From Candidatus Bathyarchaeota archaeon JdFR-04 (lineage in GTDB: Archaea > Thermoproteota > Bathyarchaeia > Bathyarchaeales > UBA233): 11,821 nucleotides of DNA. The notes beneath the pieces are model-generated. The model did not search any database. It had not been told where the DNA came from and was given only the letters and a program-made list of their open reading frames with translations. A program made the translations under genes and the position numbers. Positions 5,823-11,821 of the stretch are shown one piece after another. The DNA lies in assembly GCA_002010925.1 (NCBI GenBank), contig MTLR01000131.1, positions 1-11,821 on the forward strand, given 5' to 3'. Positions within the stretch are counted from its first letter, which is position 1; each line of letters begins with the position of its first letter.

Positions 5823-7367
5823 ATGAAGCTCAAAGCCAAACTTCTGGACCTTCAAGCAGGCGGAAGAAGAATAGCCATATTAGATGATGAAACCGCGAGT
5901 TTGATAGGGGTACACTCTTCGGACAGAGTGAAAATAATCCACAAAAATGAATATTTAGTTGCCATTGTAAACATTGCAAGCAACTTTCCACACAACTACA
6001 TAGGACTCTACCAAGAAATCTCAACAAAACTTGGATTAAAAGACGGAGAACTTGTCGAAGTAGAGCCAGCGGAAAGACCTGAAGCCCTTCGTTATGTCCA
6101 AGCAAAAATACACGGCGAAAGACTACGTAAAAACGAAATAGAAACCATAGTTAAAGATGTAGTCGAACGCCACCTAAGCGATATCGAAATCGCATCGTTC
6201 ATAACAGCGCTTTATATTCACAAGTTAAGCATGGACGAAATTGAAGCACTATCAAGAGCCATGGTAAAAACAGGCAGCGTTCTATCCCTCAACAAAACCC
6301 CGATACTAGACAAACACAGCGTAGGCGGAGTACCAGGAGACAAAACTTCAATCCTAATAGTCCCAATAATAGCCGCAACAGGCTTGGTTATACCCAAAAC
6401 ATCCTCCAGAGCAATAACGTCTCCAGCAGGAACCGCAGACCGAGTTGAAACCCTCTGTCCAGTAAACCTAACCATCGAAGAAATTAAAGAAGTCGTAAAG
6501 AAGACGAACGGCTGCCTGGTCTGGGGTGGAGCACTAGATTTAGCTCCAGCAGACGACATATTCATTCAGGTTGAATACCCGCTTGCAATAGATCCGCTAC
6601 TTCTTCCATCAATTATGAGCAAGAAAAAAGCCATAGGTGCAACTCATCTAGTCATAGATATCCCAACAGGAAGAGGAGCAAAAATAAAAACAATAGGCGC
6701 CGCGAATACACTCGCATACGATTTTATAGATTTAGGAAAACGCCTGGGAATGGACGTCCAATGCGCAGTGACCTTTGGAGAACAACCTATCGGATACGCT
6801 ATAGGCCCTGCTTTAGAAGCGAAAGAAGCATTATCTGCAATAATGGGAAAAAGCCCAGCGGACCTGCGGGAAAAGGCAATAAATCTCGCAGGTATCCTTC
6901 TCGAAATGGTCGGCATCAAAAACGGTAAGCGAAAAGCAGAGTATCTTCTAAACTCAGGAAAGGCTGAAAGAAAACTTAGGGACATAATAGAAGCCCAAGG
7001 CGGAAACTGGAAAATAATGCCCGAGGACATAGAAATTGGAGATAAAAAGGTAGAAATAGCATCGGAAAAAAATGGCAGAGTTCTATGGATCAACAACAGA
7101 TATATCGTCCAAATTGCTAGGGAAGCAGGCGCCCCAAAGGATAAAGGAGCTGGAATCAAACTTAGAGTAAAGCTTGGAAAACGGGTCAAAAAGGGAGACA
7201 TCCTTTTCGAAATATATGCTGAAAGAACTACAAAACTGAATGCTGCAATAGAACTAGCAAAGAAACTTCAACCGATAGGATTAAGCAAAAAGCTGGAAGA
7301 AAGAATGCTAATGAACAGAATACCAAAAACACCCGTACATAAAGAAGAGTTTACATTGGAAAGATAA
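5823..7367 (+). CDS. deoA: AMP phosphorylase
   Basis: This 514-residue protein belongs to the thymidine/pyrimidine phosphorylase superfamily and is of the archaeal AMP phosphorylase type. It cleaves AMP, and in relatives other NMPs, with phosphate to give free base and ribose 1,5-bisphosphate, which feeds the isomerase and RuBisCO beside it. The extra N-terminal domain (about 1-85) found in archaeal AMP phosphorylases and absent from bacterial thymidine phosphorylase is present. The helical domain begins near 93. The phosphate/substrate site shows KHSVGG at 164-169, and the family signature SSRAITSPAGTAD spans 194-206. The C-terminal alpha/beta domain has the GAGIKLRVKLGKRVKKGD segment. The length is close to the roughly 500 residues of the Thermococcus enzyme. 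The ATG at 5823 follows a weak gagtg Shine-Dalgarno. The name deoA is the one archaeal annotations use; the activity expected is on AMP and not on thymidine. Confidence 0.95.
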   Translation: MKLKAKLLDLQAGGRRIAILDDETASLIGVHSSDRVKIIHKNEYLVAIVNIASNFPHNYIGLYQEISTKLGLKDGELVEVEPAERPEALRYVQAKIHGERLRKNEIETIVKDVVERHLSDIEIASFITALYIHKLSMDEIEALSRAMVKTGSVLSLNKTPILDKHSVGGVPGDKTSILIVPIIAATGLVIPKTSSRAITSPAGTADRVETLCPVNLTIEEIKEVVKKTNGCLVWGGALDLAPADDIFIQVEYPLAIDPLLLPSIMSKKKAIGATHLVIDIPTGRGAKIKTIGAANTLAYDFIDLGKRLGMDVQCAVTFGEQPIGYAIGPALEAKEALSAIMGKSPADLREKAINLAGILLEMVGIKNGKRKAEYLLNSGKAERKLRDIIEAQGGNWKIMPEDIEIGDKKVEIASEKNGRVLWINNRYIVQIAREAGAPKDKGAGIKLRVKLGKRVKKGDILFEIYAERTTKLNAAIELAKKLQPIGLSKKLEERMLMNRIPKTPVHKEEFTLER

Positions 7368-7426
7368 AAACGACATTATGAATAAGAAGTACCTATAAAG
7401 TCATCAAATCCAGTCTTTATTTATGA

Positions 7427-7564
7427 GTGAAATGGAAAACGTTGGAGAGAAAATTGCTGAGTAAAATCATTTACAAAATAGCTGAGTTACTAAACGAAAA
7501 CATTAGAATATGTTTAATTTCTTCATTTAAAGCCTCAAGTGTCTTAGTTGAGCAGCTTAGCTAA
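7427..7564 (+). CDS. possible 45-residue helical microprotein
   Basis: A GTG at 7427 opens 45 codons to a TAA at 7562-7564. The product is basic and helix-prone, with a repeated hydrophobic spacing (LLSKIIYKIAELLNENIRIC). A TATA-like cctataaag centred near 7395 is the right distance for transcription to begin close to this GTG, so it could be leaderless. An overlapping ATG at 7423 gives only 13 codons. I do not recognise the sequence. It may be chance. Confidence 0.2.
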   Translation: MKWKTLERKLLSKIIYKIAELLNENIRICLISSFKASSVLVEQLS

Positions 7565-7590
7565 GACGTTAAACTGCTCTAGGATTTTTT
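7541..7590 (+). ncRNA. interleaved dyads, possible H-type pseudoknot and T-run
   Basis: GTCTTAG (7541-7547) pairs with CTAAGAC (7561-7567). GAGCAG (7550-7555), inside that loop, pairs with CTGCTC (7574-7579) beyond the first stem. Connecting loops would be 2, 5 and 6 bases, which suits an H-type pseudoknot. Alternatively the two stems are mutually exclusive hairpins. A perfect CTTAGCTAAG palindrome lies at 7556-7565. TTTTTT follows at 7585-7590, so termination of a short upstream transcript is a simple explanation. Compare the DNA-binding alternative: a repressor dyad upstream of the 7676 gene. Confidence 0.3.
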
Positions 7591-7625
7591 CGGATATTCT
7601 GTTTTAAGAATATTATTTGTGTGGT
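7588..7625. repeat. 38-bp dispersed direct repeat, copy 2
   Basis: This copy pairs with 285-322 (34 of 38 identical, same orientation). It ends 50 bp before the TTG of the small gene at 7676 and begins inside the T-run following the dyads. Its aatatta (7609-7615) could serve as the TATA element for that gene. Confidence 0.7.
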
Positions 7626-7675
7626 AAGAATTGCTATAACATTCGTTTTTTATTGTTTGGCTTGGAGAGAGAGGG

Positions 7676-7945
7676 TTGACAAACCTTAGGAGCAGGTTTC
7701 AAAATATTCTAACTCAACTTAAAATCTTAAGCGATGCCCTAAAGGAGCCCAGTGAGTATCCCAAATGCTGTTTAACTTTTCATCTAGATGGAAAGATAAG
7801 CTGCGACGTTTTAGGGCCATTATCTAAAGAGCAATTTCTAAAAGAATGTAAGAAGTGCAGAGAATCCTTAAAGGATTTTGTTAAACTTGTTAATGAATGG
7901 ATAAAAAGAAGTGAGGAGATACTGGAATATCAGAAGACTCAGTAG
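7676..7945 (+). CDS. unrecognised small protein with five cysteines
   Basis: This frame encodes 89 residues starting from TTG, with a purine-rich ggagagagagg just upstream acting as a Shine-Dalgarno. It has an N-terminal helix, a central part with Cys31-Cys32, Cys43, Cys58 and Cys61 (ECKKC), and a C-terminal charged helix (LKDFVKLVNEWIKRSEEILEY). The Cys pattern could bind zinc or form disulfides, but it matches no family I know. There is no signal peptide or membrane helix, so it is probably cytoplasmic. It ends tail to tail with the RAM-domain gene, the two overlapping by 7 bp. Composition and the ribosome binding site argue it is real. Confidence 0.65.
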   Translation: MTNLRSRFQNILTQLKILSDALKEPSEYPKCCLTFHLDGKISCDVLGPLSKEQFLKECKKCRESLKDFVKLVNEWIKRSEEILEYQKTQ

Positions 7946-8220
7946 CTTAGGTACTGTTTAATCGGCGTTGTTGGCAGGACGTATACCTCAGTTACTCCGG
8001 GAATCGTCCTTATCTTATTATTCACAAAATCCATAGCCTGTTCATGGGTGTCAGCATTAAACCACATGCAGAGATCCCAGGGACCAAAGACATTCATCGT
8101 ATAGTGAAGGGTAACCCCACCCCAAGGCTTATCAGGAAAGTCTCTAAGGGCCCGAATAGCAGCATCAGTCTGTGGGGGATTTATCTTTATAAGAACCAAA
8201 TATTTTGGCACACTATCCAC
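7939..8220 (-). CDS. stand-alone Lrp/AsnC ligand-binding (RAM) domain protein
   Basis: The 93-residue product is a single RAM/AsnC C-terminal domain with a beta-alpha-beta-beta-alpha-beta order. YLVLIKINPPQTDAAIRALRD forms strand and helix 1, TLHYTMNVFGPWDLCMWFNA the central hairpin, and the FVNNKIRTIPGVTEVYVLPTT end matches the family's KIRxIPGV motif. It has no helix-turn-helix DNA-binding domain. Stand-alone RAM proteins usually form dimers or larger rings that bind amino acids or other small molecules and act through partners. The FGPWDL loop replaces the common GxYDL. The GTG at 8220 is the probable start, with another GTG three codons later. It overlaps the convergent gene at 7676-7945 and diverges from the ribonucleotide reductase, but no functional link to either is evident. 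Confidence 0.88.
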   Translation of the reverse strand: MDSVPKYLVLIKINPPQTDAAIRALRDFPDKPWGGVTLHYTMNVFGPWDLCMWFNADTHEQAMDFVNNKIRTIPGVTEVYVLPTTPIKQYLSY

Positions 8221-8240
8221 CGAAACGTAACTTTTCTAGA

Positions 8241-8256
8241 ATATAAATATATAAAA
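8241..8256 (-). promoter_or_regulatory. TATA-box region of the RAM-domain gene
   Basis: On the - strand this reads tttatatatttatatt, a strong archaeal TATA-like element. Its centre is about 26 bp before the GTG at 8220, so the transcript is probably leaderless. No Shine-Dalgarno precedes the start. Confidence 0.55.
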
Positions 8257-8365
8257 TTTTTCTATTACAATCTCTGAAAAATCGCGTTCTATTCTCACTT
8301 CCAGCCAAAAATAAACCCAAAAATTGTATAAATCCATAAACACTTAAGATTTCAACCCTTCATCT

Positions 8366-8405
8366 ATTATTTAATACCATTAGATAAAATAATACATTTA
8401 GGAGG
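8366..8405 (+). promoter_or_regulatory. promoter and strong ribosome binding site of the reductase gene
   Basis: A TATA-like attatttaata (8366-8376) lies about 40 bp before the ATG. AGGAGG at 8400-8405 is the strongest Shine-Dalgarno in the window, ending six bases before the ATG at 8412. No cobalamin riboswitch-like structure is evident in the 190-bp gap. Confidence 0.6.
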
Positions 8406-8411
8406 ACAACC

Positions 8412-10505
8412 ATGCCGATCAAAAAGATAAGAAAGAGAGATGGCAGAATCGTCGATTTCGAAGCTGAAAGAATCAAAGACGCCATCCACCGTGCCTTTAT
8501 TGCTGTTGAACTAGAGAATGGAGAAAGAGCCGAAAAAATAACTAAAGAGGTAGTTAGGCTTCTAGAAGAAAAGTTTAGAGAACGAATTCCCTCAGTTGAA
8601 GACGCCCAAGACCTTGTTGTAAATGTTTTGAAGAAAAGTGGATACGAGAAAGTTGCGAGGGAATATCAAGCATACAGAGAGAAGAAGAAGGAAATACGGC
8701 AACTAAGAAGTGAACTAGGAATAGAAGAGCCGAAGCTAACAGTTAACGCCTTGGAAGTTTTAAGGAAAAGATACCTTATAAAAAACGAACAGGGCGAAAT
8801 AATAGAGACGCCGGCTCAAATGTTCATGCGAGTTGCAAAGGTCATAGCAAAGATTGATGCGGAATATGGTGGAACTCCGGAAGAAACTGAAAAAACCTTT
8901 TATGACATGATGGCGAAGCTTGAGTTCATCCCGAACTCGCCAACCCTTTTTAACGCTGGAACAGAGCTCGGCCAACTATCCGCATGCTTCGTCCTACCAG
9001 TTGGGGATTCTCTCAAAAGCATATTCACCGCAGTGAAAAACATGGCCCTAATAGAGAAAAGCGGCGGAGGAGTAGGCTTCGACTTCTCCAAACTCAGGCC
9101 TAAAGGGGACATCGTCAAGTCAACCCACGGAGTAGCCTCAGGCCCAGTAAGTTTCATGCGAGTTTTTGATGTTGCCACCGACGTTATCAAAGCAGGCGGC
9201 AAAAGAAGAGGAGCCATGATGGGAATTCTAAGGGTTGATCACCCCGATGTAGTTGAGTTCATAACCGCGAAACAAAAGCCAGGGGTCCTATCAAATTTCA
9301 ACATTTCAGTAGCAGTCACCGACGGGTTCATGGAGAACGTGGAAAAAAAGGGAAGCTACTGGCTTGTTAACCCAAGAAACAAAGAAAAAGTAAAAGAAGT
9401 TAAAGCCGAGGAGATTTGGAATTTGATGGCTGAATCTGCCTGGAAAAGTGGTGATCCCGGAGTCGTATTTATCGATGAGATTAACAGGCATAACCCAACT
9501 CCGGAAGTTGGCGAGATAGAGTCAACCAACCCTTGTGGTGAGCAACCACTTCTACCCTACGAGTCCTGCAATCTGGGCTCAATAAACCTTTCAAGAATGA
9601 TTAAGGATGGAAAGATAAACTGGGAAAAATTGAGGAAAACCGTGAGGAACGCCGTCCACTTTTTAGACAACGTAATAGACGCAAACAAGTTCCCCCTAAA
9701 AGAAATCGAAACCATGACGAAAGCTAATAGAAAAATAGGTCTAGGCATCATGGGCTTCGCAGACATGCTCATAAAACTTGGAATTCCATACAACTCCAAC
9801 GAAGCCCTAAAGCTTGCGGAAAAAACAATGAAGTTCATTACTGAAGAGGCTAGAAGAAAATCCATTGAACTCGGCGAGGAAAGGGGCCCCTTCCCAAACT
9901 TTGACAAAAGCGTATGGAAGGACCATTATACCACGATGAGAAACGCCACGGTGACAACTATAGCGCCCACAGGAAGCATAAGCATAATAGCCGGTTGCTC
10001 CTCTGGAATCGAACCCCTGTTTGCGATTTCTTTCATAAGAAAGGTTTTAGACGGAGCCCAACTTTTCGAAATCAACCCCCTGTTCGAAATGATAGCAAAG
10101 GAACGAGGTTTTTACAGTGCAAAGCTTTTCGAGGAAATAGCGAAAACTGGTTCTGTTCAACGAATTGACGGAATACCTGGAGACGTTAAGAAAATTTTCG
10201 TTACTGCATTGGATATTTCACCTGAATGGCATGTTCGAATGCAAGCGGCTTTCCAAAGATACACGGATAACGCCGTTTCGAAAACCGTTAACCTACCCTT
10301 CGAGGCAAGCGTCGAAGACGTAAGGAAGGTCTTTGAGCTGGCGTGGAAACTGAAATGTAAAGGAGTAACCGTCTTTAGATATGGAAGCAAACCGGAACAA
10401 GTTCTTTATGTAGGAGAGATAAAGACTGAAAAGAGAAGATTCGTTTCCGCAGAGTCAGAATACGCGGGAGGATGTCCAACTAAAACCTGTCCATTCCCTA
10501 ATTAG
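8412..10505 (+). CDS. nrdJ: class II (adenosylcobalamin-dependent) ribonucleoside reductase
   Basis: This 697-residue enzyme makes deoxyribonucleotides from ribonucleotides using a B12-generated thiyl radical. An ATP-cone occupies about 1-92 (IKKIRKRDGRIVDFEAERI) and is the allosteric site for overall activity. The catalytic barrel follows, with SPTLFNAGTELGQLSAC (first redox Cys192), NPCGE at 373-377 carrying the radical Cys375 and Glu377, the second redox Cys386 in YESCNLGS, and the phosphate-binding PTGSIS at 519-524. The 11-residue gap between Cys375 and Cys386 equals that in the Thermotoga enzyme. A C-terminal CPTKTC pair (Cys688 and Cys693) is suited to relay electrons from thioredoxin or glutaredoxin. 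No radical-carrying small subunit (class I) or glycyl-radical motif (class III) is seen, which supports class II. It is monocistronic and needs adenosylcobalamin but not oxygen, which suits an anaerobe. Confidence 0.96.
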   Translation: MPIKKIRKRDGRIVDFEAERIKDAIHRAFIAVELENGERAEKITKEVVRLLEEKFRERIPSVEDAQDLVVNVLKKSGYEKVAREYQAYREKKKEIRQLRSELGIEEPKLTVNALEVLRKRYLIKNEQGEIIETPAQMFMRVAKVIAKIDAEYGGTPEETEKTFYDMMAKLEFIPNSPTLFNAGTELGQLSACFVLPVGDSLKSIFTAVKNMALIEKSGGGVGFDFSKLRPKGDIVKSTHGVASGPVSFMRVFDVATDVIKAGGKRRGAMMGILRVDHPDVVEFITAKQKPGVLSNFNISVAVTDGFMENVEKKGSYWLVNPRNKEKVKEVKAEEIWNLMAESAWKSGDPGVVFIDEINRHNPTPEVGEIESTNPCGEQPLLPYESCNLGSINLSRMIKDGKINWEKLRKTVRNAVHFLDNVIDANKFPLKEIETMTKANRKIGLGIMGFADMLIKLGIPYNSNEALKLAEKTMKFITEEARRKSIELGEERGPFPNFDKSVWKDHYTTMRNATVTTIAPTGSISIIAGCSSGIEPLFAISFIRKVLDGAQLFEINPLFEMIAKERGFYSAKLFEEIAKTGSVQRIDGIPGDVKKIFVTALDISPEWHVRMQAAFQRYTDNAVSKTVNLPFEASVEDVRKVFELAWKLKCKGVTVFRYGSKPEQVLYVGEIKTEKRRFVSAESEYAGGCPTKTCPFPN

Positions 10506-10506
10506 C

Positions 10507-10540
10507 CAAAATTAGAATAAACAAAGAGAAATAGGGTTTA
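10507..10540 (-). terminator. T-rich candidate terminator for the - strand unit
   Basis: Read on the - strand just past the TTG-started small gene's stop, this is tatttctctttgtttattctaattttg. Several closely spaced T-runs of this kind resemble archaeal transcription terminators. There is no hairpin. The mark is by composition only. Confidence 0.3.
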
Positions 10541-10759
10541 AAGTAGAGAGAAATCCGTGCTTTTTATCCTGCCCTTTCTGTCAAGTTTTATTGTAAACAT
10601 CTCTCTCCACGGATGTCCTTCCAAGTCTATAGGACACGTACCTCTAACTATCCACAACCCGTCCTTTCGCTCAATCGAGGAAACCTCGACTACAGGCGGG
10701 TTCTTTCTCTTTTTTATGAAATCAACTGCTATGCGCTGAGCTTCCTCTACACATGACAA
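10538..10759 (-). CDS. unrecognised small protein downstream of the radical SAM gene
   Basis: From TTG at 10759 the product is 73 residues: a helix (CVEEAQRIAVDFIKKRKN) followed by strands VVEVSSIERKDGLWIVRGTC, MFTIKLDRKGRIKST. The pattern of a helix packed on a sheet with 'W-x-V-x-G' and 'F-x-I-x-x-D-x-x-G-x-I' resembles small cystatin- or NTF2-like folds (PepSY/DUF-type), but I cannot name a family. This start has a GGAGG ten bases upstream. The frame stays open to a TTG at 10825, which would add 22 residues, including LCYRNSCGGSS, with no Shine-Dalgarno. It lies 86 bp after the radical SAM gene on the same strand and may share its transcript. It could be a partner or substrate of that enzyme, but this is only inferred from position. 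Confidence 0.65.
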   Translation of the reverse strand: MSCVEEAQRIAVDFIKKRKNPPVVEVSSIERKDGLWIVRGTCPIDLEGHPWREMFTIKLDRKGRIKSTDFSLL

Positions 10760-10769
10760 GATACTGCTT

Positions 10770-10774
10770 CCTCC
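10770..10774 (-). promoter_or_regulatory. Shine-Dalgarno GGAGG deciding the 10759 start
   Basis: On the - strand the sequence is tgtGGAGGaagcagtatcTTG. The motif ends ten bases before the TTG at 10759, slightly long but plausible. It also encodes Gly-Gly-Ser-Ser in the longer frame from 10825, so it does not fully exclude that start. Confidence 0.45.
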
Positions 10775-10845
10775 ACAGCTATTCCTATAACATAATGTGA
10801 GGGCATTAAGGTTTATGAAAAACAAATAAGTAGTTTAAAATCGGT

Positions 10846-11821
10846 TTATGGTATTATCTCGCAACTATTGTATAGAGGATATTCAAAATGCTTTAAACTT
10901 ATTTTTCCCTCCTGAATTAGACGCTGAACTATGGGCTTCGCTTTTTCCAACGCTTCTATCAGATTTTTCACGGTTTTACATACTAGTCTGAAGCCCTCTT
11001 CGCCCCACAGTTTAGTTACGTTTGCATATAAGCATCTTCCGCCACATAGATTATAGATATCGCATGAAGGGCAGGGTTCGCTTACAAACACTTTTCTAAT
11101 TCGGAGTGGACTAGTAGTGCTTATATGCCCCAAGTAAAAGTCTTTAATGCCAGCCATTACAGGGCAGGGTGTGATGATTCCATTAGTTTGGATATTGAAC
11201 ATCTTCCATCCGGCTCCGCATCGAAGCAGAGTCGACTCGTTCCGAAGCATGGAACGCATTATGCCCAGAAACGGATATAACCTCAAGACTTCGCCTCGTA
11301 ATTCCATGTAGTCAACCCAGAACTTTACAAGACTCTGAATTTGCGGGTTATAGCTCTTTTCAGCCCATCGAGCGAAAGGTCTACTCTCAAAGTCTTTCTT
11401 CCCGAACAATGCATCTATCTGCCAATGAATTGACCTAAACCGGAAGACATCGTTAAAGAGCAGCCACAAAACTTGTTTTTCAATTTCAGTTTCCTCGGTA
11501 ACGGTCATACGCGCTATAATTTCACCACTAAAACCTTTCTCTAGTAGAAGACCTAAGTTTTTCATGAGTTTACGATAGACACCTTTTCCGCGGTTATAGT
11601 CTGTCAACACTTCATCGCCGTCTATGGAAACAAGGATAGTGTCAAGCCGATTTACGTAGTCAGACGGCAATTTATCCAGCAAAACACCGTTAGTTTGAAT
11701 CATAAACCTTTCAGCTTTCATCCTATCCATAATTTCTATCATTTTTCGGCTTTCAAGCAAAGGCTCACCGCCATAGAAGACTATAGTTGTGGTTTCTTTA
11801 TCTTCGGCGAGAAAGCTAGCG
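10846..11821 (-). CDS. radical SAM/SPASM enzyme, probably peptide-modifying (N-terminus outside window)
   Basis: The frame runs past the right edge, leaving 324 visible residues. Upstream of the TTG at 11760 the same frame continues with IVFYGGEPLLE, so that TTG is internal and the gene is 5' truncated by the window. GGEP is the radical SAM S-adenosylmethionine-binding motif; the CxxxCxxC cluster motif must lie beyond the edge. The C-terminal half carries a full SPASM domain for two auxiliary Fe-S clusters. In numbering from 11760 its cysteines are Cys181, Cys199 (NGIITPC), Cys230, Cys233, Cys239, Cys243 (CPSCDIYNLCGGRC) and Cys261. Such proteins usually modify ribosomally made peptides or mature enzymes. 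The overall look recalls the archaeal AF1577-type putative peptide-modifying group; that assignment is from memory. The substrate is unknown. Confidence 0.9.
   Translation of the reverse strand, partial: ASFLAEDKETTTIVFYGGEPLLESRKMIEIMDRMKAERFMIQTNGVLLDKLPSDYVNRLDTILVSIDGDEVLTDYNRGKGVYRKLMKNLGLLLEKGFSGEIIARMTVTEETEIEKQVLWLLFNDVFRFRSIHWQIDALFGKKDFESRPFARWAEKSYNPQIQSLVKFWVDYMELRGEVLRLYPFLGIMRSMLRNESTLLRCGAGWKMFNIQTNGIITPCPVMAGIKDFYLGHISTTSPLRIRKVFVSEPCPSCDIYNLCGGRCLYANVTKLWGEEGFRLVCKTVKNLIEALEKAKPIVQRLIQEGKISLKHFEYPLYNSCEIIP

Larger units (their letters stand above)
7368..7675. other. gene-poor stretch after AMP phosphorylase
   Basis: About 300 bp without a firm gene. In order it holds a TATA-like cctataaag (7391-7399), a possible 45-residue GTG-started ORF (7427-7564), two interleaved dyads (7541-7579) with a T6 run at 7585-7590, copy 2 of the 38-bp repeat (7588-7625), and a second TATA-like gctataac (7633-7640) before the next gene. 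The arrangement of promoter, short transcript, structured end and T-run could be a small RNA or microprotein unit. Confidence 0.4.

Noticed and set aside
6218-7201. - strand frames of 115 and 185 codons inside the AMP phosphorylase gene
   Set aside because: Antisense to a well-supported enzyme; Ser/Pro-rich, low-complexity translation typical of shadow frames.
285-7625. Composite transposon bounded by the two 38-bp repeats
   Set aside because: The enclosed 7.3 kb holds ordinary archaeal metabolic genes and no transposase or integrase, and no target-site duplication is seen.
8044-8277. + strand frame of 77 codons overlapping the RAM-domain gene
   Set aside because: It is antisense to a clear RAM domain and ends in the AT-rich promoter region as a Phe/Tyr/Ile string.
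8221-8411. Cobalamin riboswitch before the B12-dependent reductase gene
   Set aside because: No B12-box-like sequence or extended pairing is visible, and the promoter appears to lie too close to the gene to leave room for one.
11758-11760. TTG at 11760 as the start of the radical SAM gene
   Set aside because: The upstream codons in the same frame encode the GGEP motif of the family, so the gene continues beyond the window.

Overview
The window looks like chromosomal DNA of an archaeon. Three things suggest this: a complete AMP-salvage set (AMP phosphorylase, ribose-1,5-bisphosphate isomerase, form III RuBisCO), frequent TTG and GTG starts, and AT-rich TATA-like promoters sitting so close to start codons that leaderless transcripts are likely. 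A 5'-truncated NitrOD5-like reading frame and an ATP-cone/Mrr nuclease fit an uncultivated Thermoproteota lineage such as Bathyarchaeia. That placement is an inference; no rRNA or other marker gene is present.

Layout. 1-212: C-terminal end of a small helical protein. 213-620: a gene-poor stretch with one copy of a 38-bp repeat, a tiny CxxCxC reading frame, and a 13-bp dyad just before a CopB-type copper ATPase (621-2642, +). 2674-3507 (-): a three-part protein made of an ATP-cone, an Mrr-like nuclease and a helix-hairpin-helix tail. 3563-4495 (+), 4498-5733 (-) and 5823-7367 (+): R15P isomerase, form III RuBisCO and AMP phosphorylase, neighbours but on alternating strands. 7368-7675: a second gene-poor stretch with a possible 45-residue ORF, a pseudoknot-like dyad pair and the second repeat copy. 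7676-7945 (+): an unrecognised Cys-containing protein, overlapping tail to tail with a stand-alone Lrp/AsnC ligand-binding (RAM) protein at 7939-8220 (-). 8412-10505 (+): a B12-dependent class II ribonucleotide reductase. 10538-10759 (-): a small unrecognised protein. 10846 to the window end (-): a radical SAM/SPASM enzyme whose N-terminus lies outside the window.

How the genes work together. AMP phosphorylase releases ribose 1,5-bisphosphate from AMP, the isomerase converts it to ribulose 1,5-bisphosphate, and RuBisCO adds CO2 to give two 3-phosphoglycerates. Nucleotide ribose is thereby sent into central carbon metabolism. All expected catalytic residues I could check are present. The reductase is a second nucleotide enzyme, and both it and the nuclease begin with an ATP-cone, the nucleotide-sensing module of reductases. 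The copper ATPase, the RAM protein and the radical SAM enzyme look like independent units.

The points most worth following up are the ATP-cone nuclease, the radical SAM enzyme beside a small gene with a Cys-rich 5' extension, and the 38-bp repeat whose two copies differ only by transitions. I saw no tRNA, rRNA, CRISPR array or intact insertion sequence.
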